Origin: an uncultured Chlamydiae bacterium | GTDB taxonomy: Bacteria > Chlamydiota > Chlamydiia > Chlamydiales > SM23-39 | NCBI GenBank assembly: GCA_903909295.1 | Contig: CAIVVG010000179.1 | Coordinates: forward strand, 1-33,082 | Direction of reading: 5' to 3' | Length of the DNA stretch: 33,082 nucleotides | Part shown: positions 30,092 to 33,082 of the stretch, one piece after another | Layout: each line of letters starts with the position of its first letter | Position numbering within the stretch: the first letter of the stretch is position 1 | The notes under the pieces: generated by a model | Told to the model about the DNA's origin: nothing | Databases searched by the model: none | Seen by the model: only the letters and a program-made list of their open reading frames with translations | Translations under genes and position numbers: made by a program

Positions 30092-31102
30092 ATGAAACGA
30101 CGAATAGCGATCAACGGATTTGGACGCATAGGGCGGCTCGTTTTACGCCTCAGCCTACAGAGACCTGATATAGAGGTTGTTGCAATCAACGACCTCGTTC
30201 CTCCAGACAATCTCGCCTATCTCTTTAAACACGATACGGTCCATGGAACGTATGAGCGCTCTGTTTCTTCGGAAGCAGACGCCCTCATTATCGATGGGCA
30301 CCGCATTGCGGTATCGGCAGAAAAAGATCCCACTCGCCTTCCCTGGAAGAAGCACAACATCGATTATGTTGTGGAGTCCACGGGGCGATTTACCCATTTA
30401 GAAGATGCTCAGCAGCACCTTACAGCTGGGGCCAAGCGCGTGCTCATCACGGCGCCAGGCAAAGATTCTATGCCCACCTACGTGATGGGCGTGAATCATA
30501 CGAAGTACAATCCCAAGACCGATTTTGTTCTCTGCAATGCCTCTTGCACGACCAATTGTCTAGCACCCCTTTGCAAAGTACTGGTCGATCAATTTGGGAT
30601 TGAAGAAGGGCTGATGACCACCGTGCATTCCCTCACGGCCAGCCAACCCTCGGTAGACGGCCCATCTCACAAAGATTGGCGCGGCGGCCGAGCAGCGAGT
30701 CAAAATATTATCCCCTCGAGCACAGGCGCTGCGAAAGCGGTGATCCTCTGCCTTCCTGAACTGAAAGGCAAACTCACGGGGATGGCATTTCGAGTTCCTA
30801 CACCTGATGTATCCGTAGTCGATCTCACAGTGCGACTCAGCCGAGACACGACCTATGAAGAAATCGGGCAAGCAATGGACCAAGCCTCCCAGACCTATTT
30901 GAAAGGGATCCTCGCCACGACGGACGAGCAGCTTGTTTCCTCAGATTTTATTGGTAATCCCTATTCCTGCATCTATGACAAGTTAGCAGGCATTGGGCTC
31001 AATCGTCGATTTTTTAAATTAATTGGTTGGTACGACAACGAGTGGGGCTATTCGCTCCGCGTAGTCGACCTGCTGGAGTACATGGCTACGAAAGAACAAT
31101 GA
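30092..31102 (+). CDS. gapA: Glyceraldehyde-3-phosphate dehydrogenase
   Basis: The 336-residue enzyme oxidises glyceraldehyde-3-phosphate with NAD in glycolysis. INGFGRIGRLVLR (7-19) is the nucleotide-binding loop, and Asp34 in AINDL suggests NAD preference. The active site is Cys152 in NASCTTNCLAPL, paired with His179 in MTTVHSLTASQ. WYDNEWGYSLRVVDL closes the catalytic domain. Placement right after rplQ is the chlamydial order (CT506-CT505). The short spacing suggests co-transcription with the ribosomal operon. Confidence 0.97.
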   Translation: MKRRIAINGFGRIGRLVLRLSLQRPDIEVVAINDLVPPDNLAYLFKHDTVHGTYERSVSSEADALIIDGHRIAVSAEKDPTRLPWKKHNIDYVVESTGRFTHLEDAQQHLTAGAKRVLITAPGKDSMPTYVMGVNHTKYNPKTDFVLCNASCTTNCLAPLCKVLVDQFGIEEGLMTTVHSLTASQPSVDGPSHKDWRGGRAASQNIIPSSTGAAKAVILCLPELKGKLTGMAFRVPTPDVSVVDLTVRLSRDTTYEEIGQAMDQASQTYLKGILATTDEQLVSSDFIGNPYSCIYDKLAGIGLNRRFFKLIGWYDNEWGYSLRVVDLLEYMATKEQ

Positions 31103-31147
31103 CAATGCCACTCCACAACACAAACACTTTAAATTACGGAATATCTA

Positions 31148-31855
31148 GTGAATTTTACACGCGAACCCATTATAGAAACAGTCATCACTCCGCGGGAGGG
31201 ATGTAAACTGATTGTCCGCAGCAGCAAAGGCAATGGACAAGAAGATTATTTTGTTGATGCAGTAGAAGTGGTCTCTTTTGGCCATTCTTTCTTTTTCCGC
31301 TCTACCGAGCGCCCTAAATCCTTCCTAGTCCCCGTTAGCGACTATGAGATTTTGGAGCTCAAGGAGACCCGTATGATTTTGAAAAACGTCTCTACAGAGC
31401 GTTCCATCAAAATTGGCGGCGGAAGAGAAGCGCCTCCCCGTCGAGAAGTCCATCACGCCCCCAGCGACTCTACTGAGGAGCCCTCTGAAGGAAGCGCCCC
31501 CTCAGAGCAACGTTCCCCTCAGCAACAGGGCAATAAACAACGGGATCGCCGCCGCCGAGGCCGACGTGGCCGCGACCGCAACGACCGCCCCCCAATGGAC
31601 GATCAGCAACAACAGCGAGCCCCGCTTCCTGAAGGGACCAGCGAGCCTACCCCCATGGACCAGCAGCCTGCTGCCCCAGCGGAGCCCGTTAAAGCCCCCT
31701 CGTTCATTTCGAAACTGTTTCCCCCTCCTTCGACGCTTATTAAGGAGACTCTCAGCCGTTACAAGCCTGTGGAAGCGCCCGTCCAGCCCCCCGCAGTGAC
31801 CCAAGACGAGCCAGTTTCAGAGTCATCTTCTGAAGAGACTGACGACGAGGAGTGA
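31148..31855 (+). CDS. Conserved chlamydial protein with Arg/Gly-rich disordered tail (CT504 position)
   Basis: The 235-residue protein starts at GTG 31148 with GGA nearby. Residues 1-90 look like a compact beta-rich domain (GCKLIVRSSKGNGQEDYF, SFFFRSTERPKSFLVPVSDY). From 92 on the chain is low complexity: a Ser/Glu/Pro part, an Arg/Gly-rich patch (QRDRRRRGRRGRDRNDRPP, 131-149), a Gln/Pro stretch, a short hydrophobic SFISKLFPPPSTLIKE and an acidic end (219-235). The Arg/Gly patch suggests nucleic acid binding. In C. trachomatis CT504, of unknown function, follows gapA. There is no signal peptide or membrane segment. Function is unknown. Confidence 0.72.
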   Translation: MNFTREPIIETVITPREGCKLIVRSSKGNGQEDYFVDAVEVVSFGHSFFFRSTERPKSFLVPVSDYEILELKETRMILKNVSTERSIKIGGGREAPPRREVHHAPSDSTEEPSEGSAPSEQRSPQQQGNKQRDRRRRGRRGRDRNDRPPMDDQQQQRAPLPEGTSEPTPMDQQPAAPAEPVKAPSFISKLFPPPSTLIKETLSRYKPVEAPVQPPAVTQDEPVSESSSEETDDEE

Positions 31856-31865
31856 AACTAATCTA

Positions 31866-31893
31866 GGTGGGGGTTGCCTCAATTTCCCCCACC
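31866..31893 (+). terminator. Hairpin closing the gapA end of the operon
   Basis: GGTGGGGG (31866-31873) pairs perfectly with CCCCCACC (31886-31893) around a 12-base loop, ten bases after the stop codon. No T-run follows directly. It is the first strong hairpin after the long operon and lies 22 bases before the tRNA gene. Confidence 0.6.
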
Positions 31894-31915
31894 GATTACA
31901 ATAGATTCTCTTTTT

Positions 31916-31999
<84 letters not shown>

Positions 32000-32289
32000 T
32001 TTTAATAATCAATACGTTACGAGACCTCTTTGGAAATGCTAGTTTTCAACGGCTGCTGTTTGTCCAACCCCTGTCCAACTTTTCTTGGTGGTCGTGTGCA
32101 AAGAATTGAGTTCTGACCTTGAAATGAAATACTGAAAAAACTCTTCCTTTTAAGGCACCCGACGACCAACCCACGATTGGGATTCTTTACTGCAAAAGGA
32201 AAAGCAAGATCAAAGTTGAGTAGGCCTTTCGCAACTCAAGAAGCTCGATAGGATAGCGAGTTATAAGACCAAGATCTTTAAGAGTCCAT
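32000..32289. other. A+T-rich non-coding stretch after the tRNA
   Basis: No gene is supported in these 290 bases. A direct repeat TGTCCAAC occurs at 32061-32068 and 32072-32079. The sequence is visibly richer in A+T than the conserved block to the left. Its place between a tRNA 3' end and a broken gene is what an old integration site looks like, but no integrase, attachment-site duplication or insertion sequence was found. Confidence 0.4.
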
Positions 32290-32964
32290 CTAAGAAGCTA
32301 GAATCAAGCCTCTCAACGATACAACACGGGCTGTGGGTCCCAATTCCTTGGCCACTTCAAGTGCCAAATGAACCTCCGAACCTGTGGCTAAAAGTAGGTA
32401 GTCGACTTGATCACCTATTTCTTTTTGTAAAATGTAGGCTCCACGTCCAACCCCTTCTGCATAGGATCTAGAAGAAAGTTCATTTATTGGCTGTCGAGAA
32501 AGAATAATAGCTGATGGTCCCTCGTGTAAAAGGGCTGCCAACCAAGACATCTTCACTTCATTTGCATCGGCAGGCCGCAAAACCAAAAGTCCCGGAATAG
32601 CGCGAAGAGACGCAATCTGCTCAATGGGTTGATGAGTGGGGCCATCAGGACCAATGAAAATCGAATCATGCGTCAGTTGATAAATTACTTTGAGCTGCAT
32701 CAAGCTGGTCATTCGGATAGCACTACGCATATAGTCTACGAACCCAAGAAACGTCCCTATGAATGGAATGATCGATCTGTCTAAAGCCATTCCAGCGGCA
32801 ATGCAGGCCATTCCGAATTCCCGGACTCCATATTTGATATTGCGCCCCTCAAACTGCCCCGTTTGGATGAGCCCATATTTTTCTAAGTAAGTCCCATCTG
32901 AAGAGGATAAATCAGCAGAACCACCTATCAATTGAGGAAGAAGAGCTGCCAGCACCTGAAGCAC
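32290..32964 (-). pseudogene. tkt: Transketolase fragment, truncated at both ends
   Basis: The frame encodes the middle of transketolase: GGSADLSSSDGTYLEKYG, the catalytic-glutamate motif YGVREFGMACIAAGMAL, and the signature QLTHDSIFIGPDGPTHQPIE with LRAIPGLLVLRPADANE. A full enzyme has about 660 residues with an N-terminal thiamine-diphosphate domain, which is missing. The C-terminal domain stops after about 40 residues (TARVVSLRGLILAS). At the 5' side a GTG could start a 224-residue product, but a second frame from ATG 33001 gives TISRAS, resembling the family's SRKAS motif just before this point. That suggests a frameshift or deletion. Split two-subunit transketolases exist but are longer, so a decayed copy is more likely. 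Confidence 0.72.
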
Positions 32965-33019
32965 GAGATATTGTCAAAAGTTGTGTTTCAGGCCTGAGCA
33001 TACCCTCTGATTTTCCCTC

Positions 33020-33082
33020 TTAAGCAACCTGTTCTTTCGTAATCACTTCTTCGCCATCTTTGAACTTGACCCCTGCCACGAT
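33020..33082 (-). CDS. C-terminal end of an unidentified gene (partial)
   Basis: The last 20 codons of a minus-strand frame enter from the right edge and stop at TAA (33020-33022). The residues (VAGVKFKDGEEVITKEQVA) look like genuine protein sequence, alternating charged and hydrophobic, but are too few to assign. It reads toward the transketolase fragment on the same strand. Confidence 0.4.
   Translation of the reverse strand: MVAGVKFKDGEEVITKEQVA

Overview
The window reads as chromosome from a member of the phylum Chlamydiae, probably an environmental 'chlamydia-like' lineage. Gene order follows, from memory, the Chlamydia trachomatis order CT545-CT551 (dnaE, two envelope proteins, rsbW, CT550, dacF), then CT354/CT355 and CT553 (ksgA, a SurA-like protein, fmu/rsmB), then CT534-CT504 in reverse (lnt, lpxC, fabZ, lpxA, fmt, an inclusion-protein-like gene, L3 through L17, gapA, CT504). 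The ribosomal cluster has the chlamydial gaps: no S10 before L3, no S14 between L5 and S8, no L30 between S5 and L15, no adk/map/infA/L36 after secY, and no S4 before rpoA. By eye the DNA is richer in G+C than most described Chlamydiae, apart from the last kilobase.

Layout. 1-900: a secreted-type FMN reductase (minus strand), then a gap holding a strongly self-complementary stretch directly before dnaE, the most promising undescribed element here. 896-4598: dnaE with a near-perfect palindromic terminator. 4565-4894: a gene-poor gap with a possible minus-strand gene remnant. 4895-7325: BamD-like and LptE-like envelope assembly proteins, whose junction is occupied by a REP-like inverted repeat, then RsbW and a convergent CT550-type gene. 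7378-11488: a divergent promoter pair, the dacF carboxypeptidase, and convergent ksgA, SurA-like and rsmB genes. 11548-16573: DoxX-like, lnt, then a tight lpxC-fabZ-lpxA-fmt lipid A/translation cluster. 16621-17941: two accessory genes, one in the position of the Chlamydia inclusion membrane protein Cap1 (CT529) and one a tandem-SLBB membrane protein.

18093-30065 is one long co-directional operon for ribosomal proteins, SecY and RNA polymerase alpha, with mostly overlapping or nearly touching genes. It continues through gapA and a CT504-type protein with an Arg/Gly-rich tail. A hairpin at 31866 and a tRNA-Leu(UAA) gene close the conserved block. After the tRNA the sequence looks more A+T-rich and holds a transketolase fragment broken at both ends and the last 20 codons of an unidentified gene, which looks like a decayed or inserted segment beside a tRNA.

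Functionally the window joins replication, translation and protein export with outer-membrane building (BamD, LptE, SurA-like, Lnt, LpxC/LpxA/FabZ) and the residual peptidoglycan machinery (DacF). Many genes use TTG or GTG starts. Several promoter-like sequences lie so close to the start codon that the mRNA would be leaderless or nearly so. All promoter, terminator and RNA-structure calls were made by eye and are predictions.
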